Positions 37,266 through 47,652 of a stretch of 64,000 nt of DNA are shown piece by piece; within the stretch, counting starts at the first letter, position 1; the number at the start of each line of letters is the position of its first letter. Origin of the DNA: Microcebus murinus (lineage: Eukaryota; Chordata; Mammalia; Primates; Cheirogaleidae); NCBI RefSeq assembly GCF_040939455.1, contig NC_134109.1, positions 52,356,001-52,420,000 of the forward strand, given 5' to 3'. The notes below the pieces were generated by a model, which was not told where the DNA came from, searched no databases, and saw only the letters and a list, made by a program, of their open reading frames with translations. The position numbers were made by a program, and so were the translations under genes.

Positions 37266-37540
37266 CTTTTATGGCCTATGTGGACAAATTCTTTAAAATG
37301 CACAAGTGCAGGTATAAATGCATATAAATACATTAAGGTAATATTCAAAATATTTGACAACCAGATTGGTACATGCACTGACCACTCAGAATTGATACTG
37401 ACCTTTGTGCTGAAGAAGATTCCAGAAGCCTCTGCTTTAACAGGTATTATGTCTACTGCTACTAGATCCTGGACTGTGAGGAGTTCCTTTGGGGTCCTTA
37501 AGAAGGGCTTGGACAGGAAGGAGACACTTTGATAAACTGA
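37266..37540. other. Unidentified low-repeat segment
   Basis: About 275 bp, less AT-rich than its flanks, open on both strands (84 codons plus at 37278-37532; 115 codons minus at 37211-37558). It contains TTTGACAACCAGATTGGTAC and GAAGATTCCAGAAGCCTCTG. I recognise neither a protein nor a repeat family. Confidence 0.35.
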
Positions 37541-37639
37541 ACAGCAGGTATTTACCAAACTGTATATAAATTTTATAATATTCTAAACACTGTAGAGACA
37601 TACCAGTGCATATCAGCTATATATTATAATACTGTTTCC

Positions 37640-37935
37640 AAATTCCGTTAAAATTATTAATTTGTATATTAATCCTGTACCAATACCATAATGTTTTAAT
37701 TAATGTATTTTATAGCATATTTTGCAGGTCAATCTCCTAATTGTATATTTTTTAGACAATAATTTTGTATATTCAAGGAAATTTTCCTCTAGTTTAAGAA
37801 TCAGCTTGCTAAGATCGTTTGAACTTCTTATTCTGTTTGTCATTAAGTCGAACTTGGGAAATGATAACTAATAAAATATTGAAACTTTCCATCAAAAAAC
37901 ATGGTATGTATCTTGACTTATTCACACACCATGGT
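37640..37935 (-). mobile_element. Old L1 ORF2 fragment, reverse orientation
   Basis: ACCAATACCATAATGTTTTAATTA, TTAAGAATCAGCTTGCTAAG and AACATGGTATGTATCTTGAC follow the reverse L1 ORF2 text (AGAATCAGCTTGTCAA, AACATGGTATGTCTCTCCAT). Confidence 0.6.
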
Positions 37936-38479
37936 GAGAACTGGATAACCCCCTTTCACTACTTACAGAATAGTGTAAGTCATTCAGTGGTTGTCTGGCG
38001 TTGCTGTTCAAGTTCTTTGACTTTACTTTCAGGAATCATGTCCATTTAACTGTATAAAATGCCACATTCTTAGCTTGCTCAGTAGGTCACTGACTCACTT
38101 TAGGATCCTGTGTTCTCTTGCTCTTGAGAATTGTCTACAAGATTTTTCCTGGAGAGTTTCAGTATAGAACGCATTATCCAGTTTATACCCTGGATATAAA
38201 ATATACATTTTATATTTTAAAATATGATCTTATGTAGTTCCTATAGATTTGCATTTTAGCAGTTGAAGTTTCCCTTGATTTGGTAATATAATTTTCACTC
38301 TATGTCAGTCAGAAGCATTTGGGTGTTTTTATGTTCATCAATTAGTTTTCATAGATTTTCCTTGGGTCTTGGTTGCTTTTATTGCTTTGTAGACTGAAGG
38401 GTTAGAAGAGAGTACAAAGGAGGCCATGTTGCATATGAAAATACTTTAGTTAGCTAAACAAATATATTTAACTTATTTC
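37936..38479. other. Unassigned sequence
   Basis: No gene or repeat recognised. Confidence 0.45.
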
Positions 38480-38605
38480 ACTCTTGGACTATAAATTTCT
38501 TAAGGCCATTGTATGAGTCCAATGTGAATTTTTACACCCCAGAGAGCCATGGTGCCTAGCATAGGTATTTTGTTACTGGCAGGTGAATGTATTCATCTAG
38601 GGCAT
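38480..38605 (+). repeat. L2 LINE 3' end
   Basis: CTTGGACTATAAATTTCTTAAGGCC..ATGGTGCCTAGCATAGGTATTTTG..GTGAATGTATTC is a decayed L2 terminus. Confidence 0.6.
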
Positions 38606-38607
38606 AA

Positions 38608-38825
38608 AAGGCAATTAACATCTCTTGTGCATTCACTGTGTGGCAGACAGTTTGCTAAGCACTTTATGTGAATTTTCTCATTTAATTTTTCAATAAACCA
38701 TGGAAGTTATATTGTTATTCTTATTTCATCTATGTGGAAAATGAGACTCGGAAAGATTAGGAAACTAGCTAAAAAAATCTCAGAATTAAAGAATTGTGAA
38801 ACTACAAGTCATATGGAGGCAGTTT
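38608..38825 (+). mobile_element. MIR SINE
   Basis: GTGCATTCACTGTGTGGCAGACAGT, TGCTAAGCACTTTATGTGAA and GTGGAAAATGAGACTCGGAAAG are the MIR core in order. Confidence 0.9.
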
Positions 38826-39120
38826 GATGTCAAAAGTTCATCTTGAAACAAGCAGTTAAGTTAGGACTTCAGCATGTTTATTACTGCGTCCAAGCTAAGA
38901 TTATGGACTTCCTTATATGTGCTTCCCCTCAGAGTATTCATGATGAGATATTTAATGTTCTCATCAGGTAGTTAGGGAGACTTGAGGCTGAGATGAGCTC
39001 TGCTGACAATCAACTATGAAATTCTGACCATTATTTCCTCATTTCTCTTAACAAATTATTTACATACATAAAACACTTTGTGATCTATAAAGTGCACTCA
39101 TATAATATAATTTGAGTAAT

Positions 39121-39977
39121 TGTTATGGTTGACAGAATAATGCCCATCCCACCCCAGATGCCCATGTCCTAATCCCCAGAAACAGTGAATATGTCTTATA
39201 AAATAGAAAAGGGAAATTAAGGTTGCTGATGGAATTAAGCTTTCCAATCAGTGAGATAAGAATCTTGGGATAAGAATATCCAGGTGGGCTCAATGCAATC
39301 ACAAGGGCCTTTTATAAGGGAGAGAGGGAGGCAGGTGAGTCAATATCAATCCACAAAGACTGGTGCCAGAAGCCCAGAAATCCAAGAAGCTTCTGAAAGC
39401 TGCTAATGGCTGTGAGGAGGAAGCTCTGTGGCTAGCACAAGCTCTGGCGCAGGCTTCGGAAATTGGAGGAAAAGGCTAGTGGCAGCTGCCAGGTAAGACT
39501 TGCTCTTTATTGTGTGTGCGTATGTGTGGAGGGGAGACAGCGGCGAAAAGTGTGACCCAGAACATGGCGAGGGCTTATATGTGGCTCTGAACAATAGTAG
39601 CAGCATGCCATGGGAACGCTCTATCACATGGGTTCGCATAGGAGATAACAGCTTGGTTACATAAGCATGCTGCCTCCTGCCTCCCCAGAGGGCCAGCTAG
39701 GTGGGGGGTGGGCCAGAAAAAAATGCTGTGGCTGTCTTGCTAGTTTTGCCTAAAACACCTGTTGCCTCTGCAAATGTATTTTCCCTTACAATGGCGAGGA
39801 AACGGATTTTCTCCTAGATCCTCTAGGAGGAACTAAGGCCTGTACAACACCTTGATTTTAGTCCAGTGTAACCTGTTTTAGACTTCTGACCTCCAAAATT
39901 ATAAGATAGTGAATTTATATTGTTTGAGTTCACCAAATCTGTGGTTATTTATTATAGTGACAATGGGAAATATTACA
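39121..39977 (+). mobile_element. MaLR/MLT-like LTR with a nested ERV LTR
   Basis: TGTTATGGTTGACAGAATAATG starts it and GACAATGGGAAATATTACA ends it. TAATCCCCAGAAACAGTGAA, GGGCCTTTTATAAGG and CCTTGATTTTAGTCCAGTG are typical of mammalian MaLR LTRs. The right part resumes after the nested LTR at AACGGATTTTCTCC. The unsplit element would be about 470 bp. Confidence 0.8.
39411..39790 (-). mobile_element. Complete solo ERV LTR (380 bp), reverse orientation
   Basis: On the minus strand it runs from TGTAAGGGAAAA to CCTCCTCACA with TG...CA ends and an imperfect terminal inverted repeat (TGTAAGG / TGTGAGG). ATGGC is duplicated exactly at 39406-39410 and 39791-39795. Minus-strand signals are in order: a TATA-like CATATAAGCC, then ACAATAAAGAGC as polyadenylation signal. 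GC content and CpGs are higher than in the host LTR, so it is younger. No internal viral genes are present. The 78-codon frame here is accidental. Confidence 0.9.
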
Positions 39978-39984
39978 ATTATTA

Positions 39985-40200
39985 CTAATAAAATCCTGCA
40001 TGGCAGATATCATTATCACTATTTTATAAACGTGCAAATGAGGCTCAGAGTTAAAATCTGCTTAAGGAAATTCAACCATTAAATACTGATTAGGAAATTA
40101 ACTCAGGTGTTTTGACTACAAATCTGATGCTCTTTTTATATAAAATGAGGAGGTTGGATGACATACTCTCTAAGGTCCTTCCAGCTCTAATGTTCAGTGA
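39985..40200 (+). mobile_element. MIR-type SINE
   Basis: GCATGGCAGATATCATTATCACTATTTTATAAACGTGCAAATGAGGCTCAGAG is MIR. It is followed by AAAATGAGGAGGTTGGATGA..CTCTAAGGTCCTTCCAGCTCTAA, a tail found in some MIR-like families. Confidence 0.8.
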
Positions 40201-41644
40201 TTTGTGTCAAATGAAATTGGAGACTAAAATGTGAGAATTTGTTGGCTGTGTAACTTCTCAGTTCTCAGGAGCATTTCTAAAGCAAAAAGGTTTTGGCATC
40301 ATTTTGCTGCATTGCAAAATAGGTGTTTTTCTTCTAGTGTGAGTCTTGTATCTTTTGCTCCTGGCTCTGAAGTTTAGCAGCTTAGTCTTTTTCACATACA
40401 TAACTGAAGTAATTTTTTCCTGTGGCTGTTACGGATTTGCTGACAGTTCACCAAACTGACTTTCTGCTGACAAAAACTGATTTTTACTTGACCTGTTTCT
40501 TGAATGACCTTTGTCTTTTCAACAGTTGAAAACATTTTGAATAAGCAGGATTAAAATGGGTGTCTGTTTTGAAACAAATTACATTAGTTTCTTTCATGTA
40601 TTAACATATGTATTTAGGTAGTGATATAAATGTGTATACTACTAAATTTTTTTTCATTTCTAAATATCATTTGTAAGGGCCAGTATTTCATTTACAAAAT
40701 ATCACTTAATAGGTTTTAAAGACAAGTGTGTAGAAAAATGATCCATAATTGCACTGATGGAATAATCTCTGTTGACTTTTCATAAAAACAAGAATGCACA
40801 TGGTCAGAAATGTAAATGGCATGGAATGGTATAAAACAAAAAAGGAAATAATTTTTATGACTGAATGTATGATCTATTCATTCCCAAAATCCTAGATCCT
40901 TACTCTAAGTATCATTTGGGCTCCAGTTTGCAAAATCCAGGTAGCAGATTTAAAATTTGCATTAAGTAAAACTTAATCTCAAACTCTGTACGTAAAACAA
41001 TGAATTTGAAAATAACTGAACTCAGAAAAATATAAAACAATTCACAATTATTATTTAGAATAAAAGAAACTACAAATGTTGTTTTAATTATTAGTCTCAG
41101 TAAAGATGGGTGAAATTATTTTCCAGGTGTAGTTAAGGGGCTTATTTTAGTTTATTTTTCCTTTTTCATCCATTGTCAAAGTTCTGCTTTGTTCACTGAG
41201 CTCTTCTGTCTTCATTTGGCACTAAAATAATTGCTTCTATGTGCCCTGGTGCTCATTTTTAATTACAAAGAAATATTGGCTTCTAAGTAGGAAATTGTCT
41301 ACAGTTAGGACTTTACATAAAATTTACTTCAAATACACTCTACCCTTGTCACTAGTTGGTTATTCTGATTACCACATACCTGTTTCTGATATCTGAAGGC
41401 TCTCTATACCTACATACCTGTTGTGACTATTTCTGCTTTGTATCTCCTGAAAGAGCTTGATGCTAGCGGTGGAGCAAAGCCATCATAACCTGGTTTGGAA
41501 GGGAAAGTCTTTTCCTACATTGTCTAAGCCAAAATCAGCCACCTGATTGCAAAAATAAAAAAAATAAATAATGTTATGGAAATTTTGCATATTAGTCTTT
41601 GACATCTCTTCCAGTTGCAACATATCAAGTGTTTTTTTTGTTGT
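40201..41644. other. Unassigned AT-rich sequence
   Basis: No gene or named repeat; short accidental frames only. Confidence 0.5.
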
Positions 41645-43085
41645 TTTGTTTTTGGTTAGCTTTAATTTTTAAACTCTTTAGGACATTTTTGAAGACTTTT
41701 AGAGAAGTTTTAGGTTCACAGAAAAATTAAGAGGAAAGTACAGAGATTTCCCGTATCCCTCCTGTTCCTACACATGGATAGCCTCCCTGATTATTAATAT
41801 CTTCTGTCAGAGTTGTGCACTTATTACAATTTTTGAACCTACATAGACTCATTGTTATCACCCAAAGTAGGTAGTATATATTAGGGTTCACTCTTGGTGT
41901 TGAACAGTCTCTAGGTTTTGACATATTTATAATGACATATTATGATATCATACAGAGTAGTTTCACTGCCCAGAAAGTTATCTGTGCTCTGCTGATTCAT
42001 CCCTCCTGCCCCCTCAAGCCTGCTATAAATGATCCTTTTACCCTTGCCATAGTTTTGCTTTTTCCAGCATGTGATATGGCTGGAATCATGTTGAATGTAG
42101 TGTTTTTAGGTTGGCTTTTATAGTAATATGAATGGTAATGTAGTAATATAAATTTAAGATTCTTCCATGTTGCCTATGGCTTGATAGCTCATTTCTTTTT
42201 ATATCTGATTAATATTCCAGTATCTGGATGTACCACAGTTTATTTATTCATCCATTTACTGAAGGACATCTTGGCTGCTTCCAGGTTTTGGCAGTTGTGA
42301 GTAAAACTTCTATAAAGACCCATGTGCAGAGTTTTGTACTGACATAAGTTTTCAGTTCTTTGGGTTGATACCAAGGAGTACAATTGTTGTATCATATGGT
42401 AAGAGTATAGTTAGTTTGAAAGAAGCCACCAAATTGTCTTCTAAAGTGGCTGAACCATTTGCATTCCCACCAGCAAGGAAGGAAAGTTCTTGTTCCTTCA
42501 CATTTTTGCAGCATTTGTTGACATTGTTTCAGATTTTGTCCATTCTAATAGGCGTGTAGTGGTGCCTCATTGTTTTAATGTGCAATTGCCTGAGGACATG
42601 ATGTGGAATGTCGTTTCATATGCTTATTTGTCACCTGTATTTCTTCATTAGTGAGGTGACTGTTAAGATCTTTGGCTCATTTTAAAAATCGGGTCATTTT
42701 CTCATTGTTGAGTTTTAAGGGTTCTTTGTATATTTTGGATAATCTGTTATTAAATAAGCCTTTTACAAATATTTTCTCAAAATCTGTGGCTTGTCTTTTT
42801 ATTTTCTTGATAGTGTTTTTTTTGCAGGGTAGACATTTCTAATTTTAATGAAGTCCAGCATATATATTCTTTATTTCATAGGTTATGCCTAATGCGTTGT
42901 ATCTAAAAATTCAATGCCAAACTCAAAGCCATCGAAATTTTCTCCTATGTTACTTTCTAGGAGTTTTATATTTTTGCATTTTACATTTAGGTCTTGTGAT
43001 CCATTTGAATTAATTTTTGTGAAGGGTGTAATGTCTGTATATAGATATTCATTTTTTTTTTGCGTATGGATGTCCAGGCTCTTTA
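41645..43085 (-). mobile_element. L1MB-like LINE, 3' UTR and ORF2 C-terminal part
   Basis: Second copy of the family at 24645-26495: GAAGTTTTAGGTTCACAGAA, TTAGGGTTCACTCTTGGTGT, GGATGTACCACAGTTTATTT, TCTTCTAAAGTGGCTGAACC and TTACATTTAGGTCTTGTGATCC in the same order. The ORF2 homology breaks off near 43085. Confidence 0.9.
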
Positions 43086-43404
43086 GGACTTTTATAGGAA
43101 AAACTATGGTGCTGTGGAGGGCAAAAATTTAACATTCTTAGGGATATGGGAAATCTATGTACATTAAAAGGTGTATAAGAATGTCCCTATCCTTTGAGAA
43201 CTGCTCTATTCACTGGGACTATAGATTATGCATGAAAAGTTAAACACTAGAATAATATAGAATTAGATGAAACATATATAGTATGTATATAAGTAGTCTA
43301 TGAATAAGTTAATATTATTTTGATCTTTTATTGGAATACATAATAGACAAATGAAGAAAGAAAACCTTTCTAACTTTATGGATTTTGGAGCATTTGAATG
43401 AATA
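43086..43404. other. Unassigned sequence
   Basis: Short AT-rich interval with no recognised feature. Confidence 0.45.
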
Positions 43405-43635
43405 AAGTACTATTTATTTGACACCTATTATATCTGAAACCCTATTTACCTGAATTTAAAATGATCACACCAATACTATGGTGTATCACTATTATTCTTA
43501 TTTCATAGATCAGCAAGCTAAGGAAGAAATAAGTTAAATAATATGATGAAGGCCATATGGCTTGAAAGCGAAATGTGAAAATATAAGCAGGGGCTCTGAT
43601 ATCAAAGTACATGTTCTTTCTTTGTGTTCCACTGC
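43405..43635 (+). mobile_element. MIR SINE
   Basis: TTTGACACCTATTATATCTGAAACCC, CTTATTTCATAGATCAGCAAGC and GCAGGGGCTCTGATATCAAAG follow MIR order; decayed. Confidence 0.7.
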
Positions 43636-44271
43636 TGTTGTATGGATAAGAATTGTCTAGTTTTTTCTTTTTGATCTATTAATACATGATTTTTTAATAT
43701 ATTTTGCACACTTATAAAGATGCTAGTAATGTTTCATCAGTTACCAATACTCCTAAGTCTTATTTGCTACTCAGAGACAAACCATTTGATTGAGAAATAC
43801 CTTCTAGCAAAACTGTCTTCTTCTAGGACAACCCTAGTGGCATTTCAAATGATTTCAAGCAAGTAATTTAGACATGAAAGAGGAACAGTAGTACAAGTAG
43901 ATCAATAATTGTGAAAAATCAAAATCACATAATAAGCGGAAGCCAACATTTTTTTGCATTAATTCTGATTATTAAAATGTTTTCAAAAGGACATTTTCTC
44001 TAGAATCAAAATAACTGCCAAGTAATCGTTTGTTAATTCAGTAGTCACTTGTTGATAATGGAAAGGAACTGTATGAGGTGAGGTTTAATTCTAGTTGAAA
44101 TTATTGTGTGATTTTTGTATAAGGTTATGAATTGCCATTCTGAATAATTCTTTTGATTTACTTGTGGAGGAAATATGGCACAAACTGCTATTAACTCCCT
44201 GTCCAATATGAGAACATTATGAACTAAAATCAACAAATTGGACCCAAAAAAGGGAGCCCATGTTGAAAGTT
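43636..44271. other. Unassigned sequence upstream of the PNN retrocopy
   Basis: AT-rich, without a CpG cluster, a TATA box at a fitting distance or a recognised LTR. Nothing here suggests a ready promoter for the retrocopy. Confidence 0.5.
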
Positions 44272-44286
44272 AAAAACATTGAAATT
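44272..44286. repeat. Left target-site duplication of the PNN retrocopy
   Basis: The 15-bp sequence aaaaacattgaaatt occurs here and again after the poly(A) tail. It follows GTT, giving a TT/AAAA junction, the preferred cut site of the L1 endonuclease. The As at its start are shared with the tail on the other side, so the exact length is uncertain by a few bases. Confidence 0.92.
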
Positions 44287-44339
44287 AGGCAGTCCGCCGC
44301 GGCCTGTAGAGCAGTCTCGAAGCCTGCCTCACGGAGAAG

Positions 44340-46565
44340 ATGGCGGTCGCAGTGAGAACTTTGCAGGAGCAGCTAGAAAAGGCCAAAGAGAGCCTAAAGA
44401 ACGTGGATGAGAATATTCGCAAGCTCACCGGGCGAGATCCGAATGACGTGAGGCCCATCCAAGCCAGATTGCTGGCCCTTTCTGGTCCTGGAGGAGGTAG
44501 AGGACGTGGTAGTTTATTGCTGAGGCGTGGATTCTCAGATAGTGGAGGAGGACCCCCAGCCAAACAGAGAGACCTTGAAGGGGCAGTCAGTAGGCTGGGC
44601 GGGGAGCGTCGGACAAGAAGAGAATCACGCCAAGAAAGCGACCCAGAGGATGATGATGTTAAAAAGCCAGCGTTGCAGTCTTCAGTTGTAGCTACCTCCA
44701 AAGAACGCACACGTAGAGACCTTATCCAGGATCAAAATATGGATGAAAAGGGAAAGCAAAGGAACCGGCGAATATTTGGCTTGTTGATGGGTACTCTTCA
44801 AAAATTTAAACAAGAATCCACTGTCGCTAATGAAAGGCAAAAGAGGCGCCAGGAAATTGAGCAAAAACTTGAAGTTCAGGCAGAAGAAGAGAGAAAGCAG
44901 GTTGAAAATGAGAGGAGAGAGCTGTTTGAAGAGAGGCGTGCTAAACAGACAGAACTGCGGCTTTTAGAACAGAAAGTTGAGCTTGCACAGCTGCAAGAAG
45001 AATGGAATGAGCATAATGCCAAGATAATTAAATATATAAGAACTAAGACTAAGCCCCATTTGTTCTATATTCCTGGAAGGATGTGTCCTGCTACCCAAAA
45101 ACTAATAGAAGAGTCACAGAGAAAAATGAATGCTTTATTTGAAGGTAGACGCCTCGAATTTGCAGAACAAATAAATAAAATGGAGGCTAGGCCTAGAAGA
45201 CAATCAATGAAGGAAAAAGAGCATCAGGTGGTGCGTAATGAAGAACAGAAGGCGGAGCAAGAAGAGGGTAAGGTGGCTCAGCGAGAGGAAGAGTTGGAGG
45301 AGACAGGTAATCAGCACAATGATGTAGAAATAGAGGAAGCAGGAGAGGAAGAGGAAAAGGAAGTAGGTATTGTTCATAGTGATGCAGAGAAAGAACAGGA
45401 GGAGGAGGAACAAAAACAGGAAATGGAGGTTAAGATGGAGGAGGAAACTGAGGTCAGGGAAAGTGAGAAGCACCAGGATAGTCAGCCTGAAGAAGTTATG
45501 GATGTATTAGAGATGGTTGAGAATGTCCAAAACGTAATTGTTGAACAGGAGACGATGGAAACTAATCAAGTTGAAAGTATAGAACCTTCAGAAAATGAAA
45601 CTAGCAAAGAATTGGAGCCAGAGATGGAATTTGAAATTGAGCCAGATAAAGAATGTAAATCTCTGTCTCCTGGGAAAGACAATGTTAGTGCTCTAGACAT
45701 GGAAAAGGAGTCTGAGGAAAAAGAAGAAAAAGAATCTGAGCCCCAACCTGAGCCTGTGGCTCAGCCTCAGCTCTTGCCACAACCTCAACTTCAGCCTCAA
45801 CCTCAGCCTCAGCCTCAGTCTCAGTCTCAGCCCCAGCCCCAATCTCAATCTCAGTCCCATCCTCCATCTCAGTCCCAGTCCCAGCCAGTACTCCAATCCC
45901 AGCTTCCCTCTCAGCCTGAGACTTTGCCATTAGCTGTTTTACAGCCACCACCCCAGGTGATTCAGGAGCAAGGGCATTTACTACCTGAGAGGAAGGAGTT
46001 TCCTGTAGAATCTGTAAAACTCACTGAGGTGTCAGTAGAGTCGGTCTTGACAGTACATGCAGAGAGCAAGAGCAAAACCAAAACTAGGAGCAGAAGTAGA
46101 GGTCGAGCTAGAAATAAAACAAGCAAGAGTAGAAGTCGAAGCAGTAGTAGTAGTAGTTCTAGTAGCAGTTCTACCAGTAGTAGCAGTGGAAGCAGTTCCA
46201 GTAGTGGCAGTAGTAGCAGTCGAAGTACTTCCAGTAGTAGTTCCAGTACAAGTGGCAGCAGCAGCAGAGACAGTAGCAGCAGCACTAGTAGTAGTAGTGA
46301 GAGTAGAAGTCGGAGCAGGGGCCGGGGACATAATAGAGATAGAAAGCACAGAAGGAGCGTGGATCGGAAGAGAAGGGATACTTCAGGACTAGAAAGAAGT
46401 CACAAATCTTCAAAAGGTGGTAGTAGTAGAGATACAAAAGGATCAAAGGATAAGAATTCTCGGTCCGACAGAAAGAGGTCTATATCAGAGAGTAGTCGAT
46501 CAGGCAAAAGATCTTCAAGAAGTGAAAGAGACCGAAAATCAGACAGGAAAGACAAAAGGCGTTAA
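44340..46565 (+). CDS. PNN: Intact pinin (PNN) retrocopy reading frame, 741 aa
   Basis: Pinin is a nuclear SR-related protein of the exon-junction/ASAP-PSAP and splicing machinery, also described at desmosomes. The frame opens at an ATG in AAGATGGCGG, a good initiation context, and runs without a stop or frameshift to TAA at 46563-46565. Residues 1-130 hold the conserved N-terminus, starting [20 protein letters not shown] charged coiled-coil/MemA-type domain spans about 144-285 and includes [15 protein letters not shown] and [13 protein letters not shown]. Glu-rich sequence fills 290-470, a Gln-Pro-Ser repeat 466-530, poly-Ser 599-655, and an Arg-Ser basic tail runs to DRKDKRR. From memory human pinin is 717 aa; the extra length sits mainly in the Gln-Pro repeat. 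The parent gene has introns and this copy has none, so it is a processed copy. Identity is near certain; expression and function are unknown. Confidence 0.93.
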   Translation: MAVAVRTLQEQLEKAKESLKNVDENIRKLTGRDPNDVRPIQARLLALSGPGGGRGRGSLLLRRGFSDSGGGPPAKQRDLEGAVSRLGGERRTRRESRQESDPEDDDVKKPALQSSVVATSKERTRRDLIQDQNMDEKGKQRNRRIFGLLMGTLQKFKQESTVANERQKRRQEIEQKLEVQAEEERKQVENERRELFEERRAKQTELRLLEQKVELAQLQEEWNEHNAKIIKYIRTKTKPHLFYIPGRMCPATQKLIEESQRKMNALFEGRRLEFAEQINKMEARPRRQSMKEKEHQVVRNEEQKAEQEEGKVAQREEELEETGNQHNDVEIEEAGEEEEKEVGIVHSDAEKEQEEEEQKQEMEVKMEEETEVRESEKHQDSQPEEVMDVLEMVENVQNVIVEQETMETNQVESIEPSENETSKELEPEMEFEIEPDKECKSLSPGKDNVSALDMEKESEEKEEKESEPQPEPVAQPQLLPQPQLQPQPQPQPQSQSQPQPQSQSQSHPPSQSQSQPVLQSQLPSQPETLPLAVLQPPPQVIQEQGHLLPERKEFPVESVKLTEVSVESVLTVHAESKSKTKTRSRSRGRARNKTSKSRSRSSSSSSSSSSSTSSSSGSSSSSGSSSSRSTSSSSSSTSGSSSRDSSSSTSSSSESRSRSRGRGHNRDRKHRRSVDRKRRDTSGLERSHKSSKGGSSRDTKGSKDKNSRSDRKRSISESSRSGKRSSRSERDRKSDRKDKRR
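45778..45905 (+). repeat. Coding hexanucleotide repeat (CCTCAG-type) in the pinin frame
   Basis: Imperfect 6-bp units reading Pro-Gln or Ser-Gln cover residues about 480-522. The unit is in frame, so length changes do not break the protein. This is where the protein is longer than the human one as I recall it. Confidence 0.8.
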
Positions 46566-47612
46566 TGGAAGAAGCCAGGCTTTCTTAGCCTATTCTTTGC
46601 AGCAGAAGATTTCTTGATGAGTAAAAGGATTACTTTTCCTTGTAAGGAGGATGCTGCCTTAAGAATTGCATGTTGTAAAAAATCTTTTGGAAAATACAGA
46701 CTGTTTGTTTACCAGACATTCTTGTACTTTTTGCATAATTTTGTAAGAGTTATTTATCAAAATTATGTGAGGTTCCAAAATATGTAAAAATAATAATAAT
46801 AAAAAAAGATTAACATCCCTTGTCATCTTTTTTAAATATCCTATACTCTTCAGTAAGAATCTGTATATTTTAATAGGCAAATCTTTAAGTCTGTTCCCTT
46901 CTAATTCTGTATCATACATTGCTTTTGTAGAAATAAATGTGCATTTCTTTCATTTTTGGGATGTCCTTGTTGACGCTTGTATAATAAATATTCTCTTGAT
47001 ATTTTCAGCTTTTATCACTAGAAACCGAACATGATTAGAATGTTTTTGAAGGTTTCCTCACTTTAATTTGACTTAGACAATTATTTTGAGTTGTCAGTCA
47101 GAGCTTTGCAGCTTGGGGGAACAGTTCTCTTTAAAATCATTTACTAATCTTTGTTATTTTAACCTAAGCATTTTCCGTGTTTCTCATATTTAAACCATAT
47201 ATTTGGTAGATAACTTTAACAGTATGATCTGGTTGGTATTTTCTTCCTGATTATGGGAGCATCATTCTTTTGTCTTCATGGTTACTTGTGTGATACAGCA
47301 TATACATCTGTTAAAGAAAATCTAGGGGAGGGAGGTAGAAAAGTATCTTCTAAACTTGGTTTTTGAGTTTGTGGTCTTGTCTTAACTTTTGTGTTGGCTC
47401 TAACTAAACCATGCCATATATGTTTTCAAGAATTTTGTTTAAGGAAGTATTGTGTGAAAGTTTACCAAAATGAAGGAAGTTCATCTAGACTTTAATATGT
47501 AAGCAAGATAACACACAAGTGTACCAAGTGATTATTAACTTTGTTGTTTTATAAATTTGTATGAACTTGGAGTATCTGTTGCCCATTACCTGTGCAAATA
47601 AATGTGGCTTAG
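46566..47612 (+). other. 3' UTR of the PNN retrocopy
   Basis: About 1.05 kb of AT-rich sequence between the stop codon and the poly(A) tail. Several AATAAA hexamers are present (for example 46932-46937 and 46983-46988), as expected for a transcript with alternative 3' ends. The distal signal was used in the mobilised RNA. Confidence 0.85.
47597..47602 (+). terminator. Polyadenylation signal AATAAA of the retrocopied mRNA
   Basis: Canonical AATAAA about 10 nt upstream of the A-tail that starts at 47613. The spacing is right for cleavage of the parent mRNA. If the copy is transcribed, the signal remains usable only with downstream elements from the new locus. Confidence 0.85.

Positions 47613-47642
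<30 letters not shown>
47613..47642 (+). repeat. Poly(A) tail of the PNN retrocopy
   Basis: Uninterrupted run of 30 As, the last few shared with the target-site duplication. Old retrocopy tails decay quickly by substitution and shortening, so this pure tract supports a recent event. Confidence 0.93.
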
Positions 47643-47643
<1 letters not shown>

Positions 47644-47652
47644 ATTGAAATT
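47638..47652. repeat. Right target-site duplication of the PNN retrocopy
   Basis: Exact second copy of aaaaacattgaaatt directly after the A-tail. The match is perfect, consistent with little time since insertion. Confidence 0.9.

Larger units (their letters stand above)
44287..47642 (+). pseudogene. PNN: Full-length processed (L1-mobilised) retrocopy of PNN mRNA
   Basis: This is the whole insertion: about 53 nt of GC-rich 5' UTR, the open frame, a 3' UTR from 46566, and a terminal poly(A). It has every mark of L1-mediated retrotransposition: no introns, a 3' A-tail, flanking direct repeats, and a TT/AAAA-type nick site. It appears complete at the 5' end, because the GC-rich leader starts directly after the target duplication. 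The intact tail, perfect duplication and open frame together indicate a young insertion. It is listed as a pseudogene by origin only; the frame itself shows no lesion, so 'retrogene candidate' is equally fair. Confidence 0.92.

Noticed and set aside
44285..44710. Minus-strand 141-codon frame at the start of the pinin copy
   Set aside because: It lies antisense to the GC-rich, conserved pinin N-terminus, which fully explains its openness.
45685..46392. Long frames on the other strand and other frames over the pinin copy (Leu-rich, Thr/Ser-rich, Val/Ala-rich)
   Set aside because: They are shadows of the hexamer and poly-Ser codon repeats; a low-complexity repeat is open in several frames at once.
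44287..47642. Native PNN locus
   Set aside because: There are no introns, and an A-tail and target-site duplication are present, so this is a processed copy.
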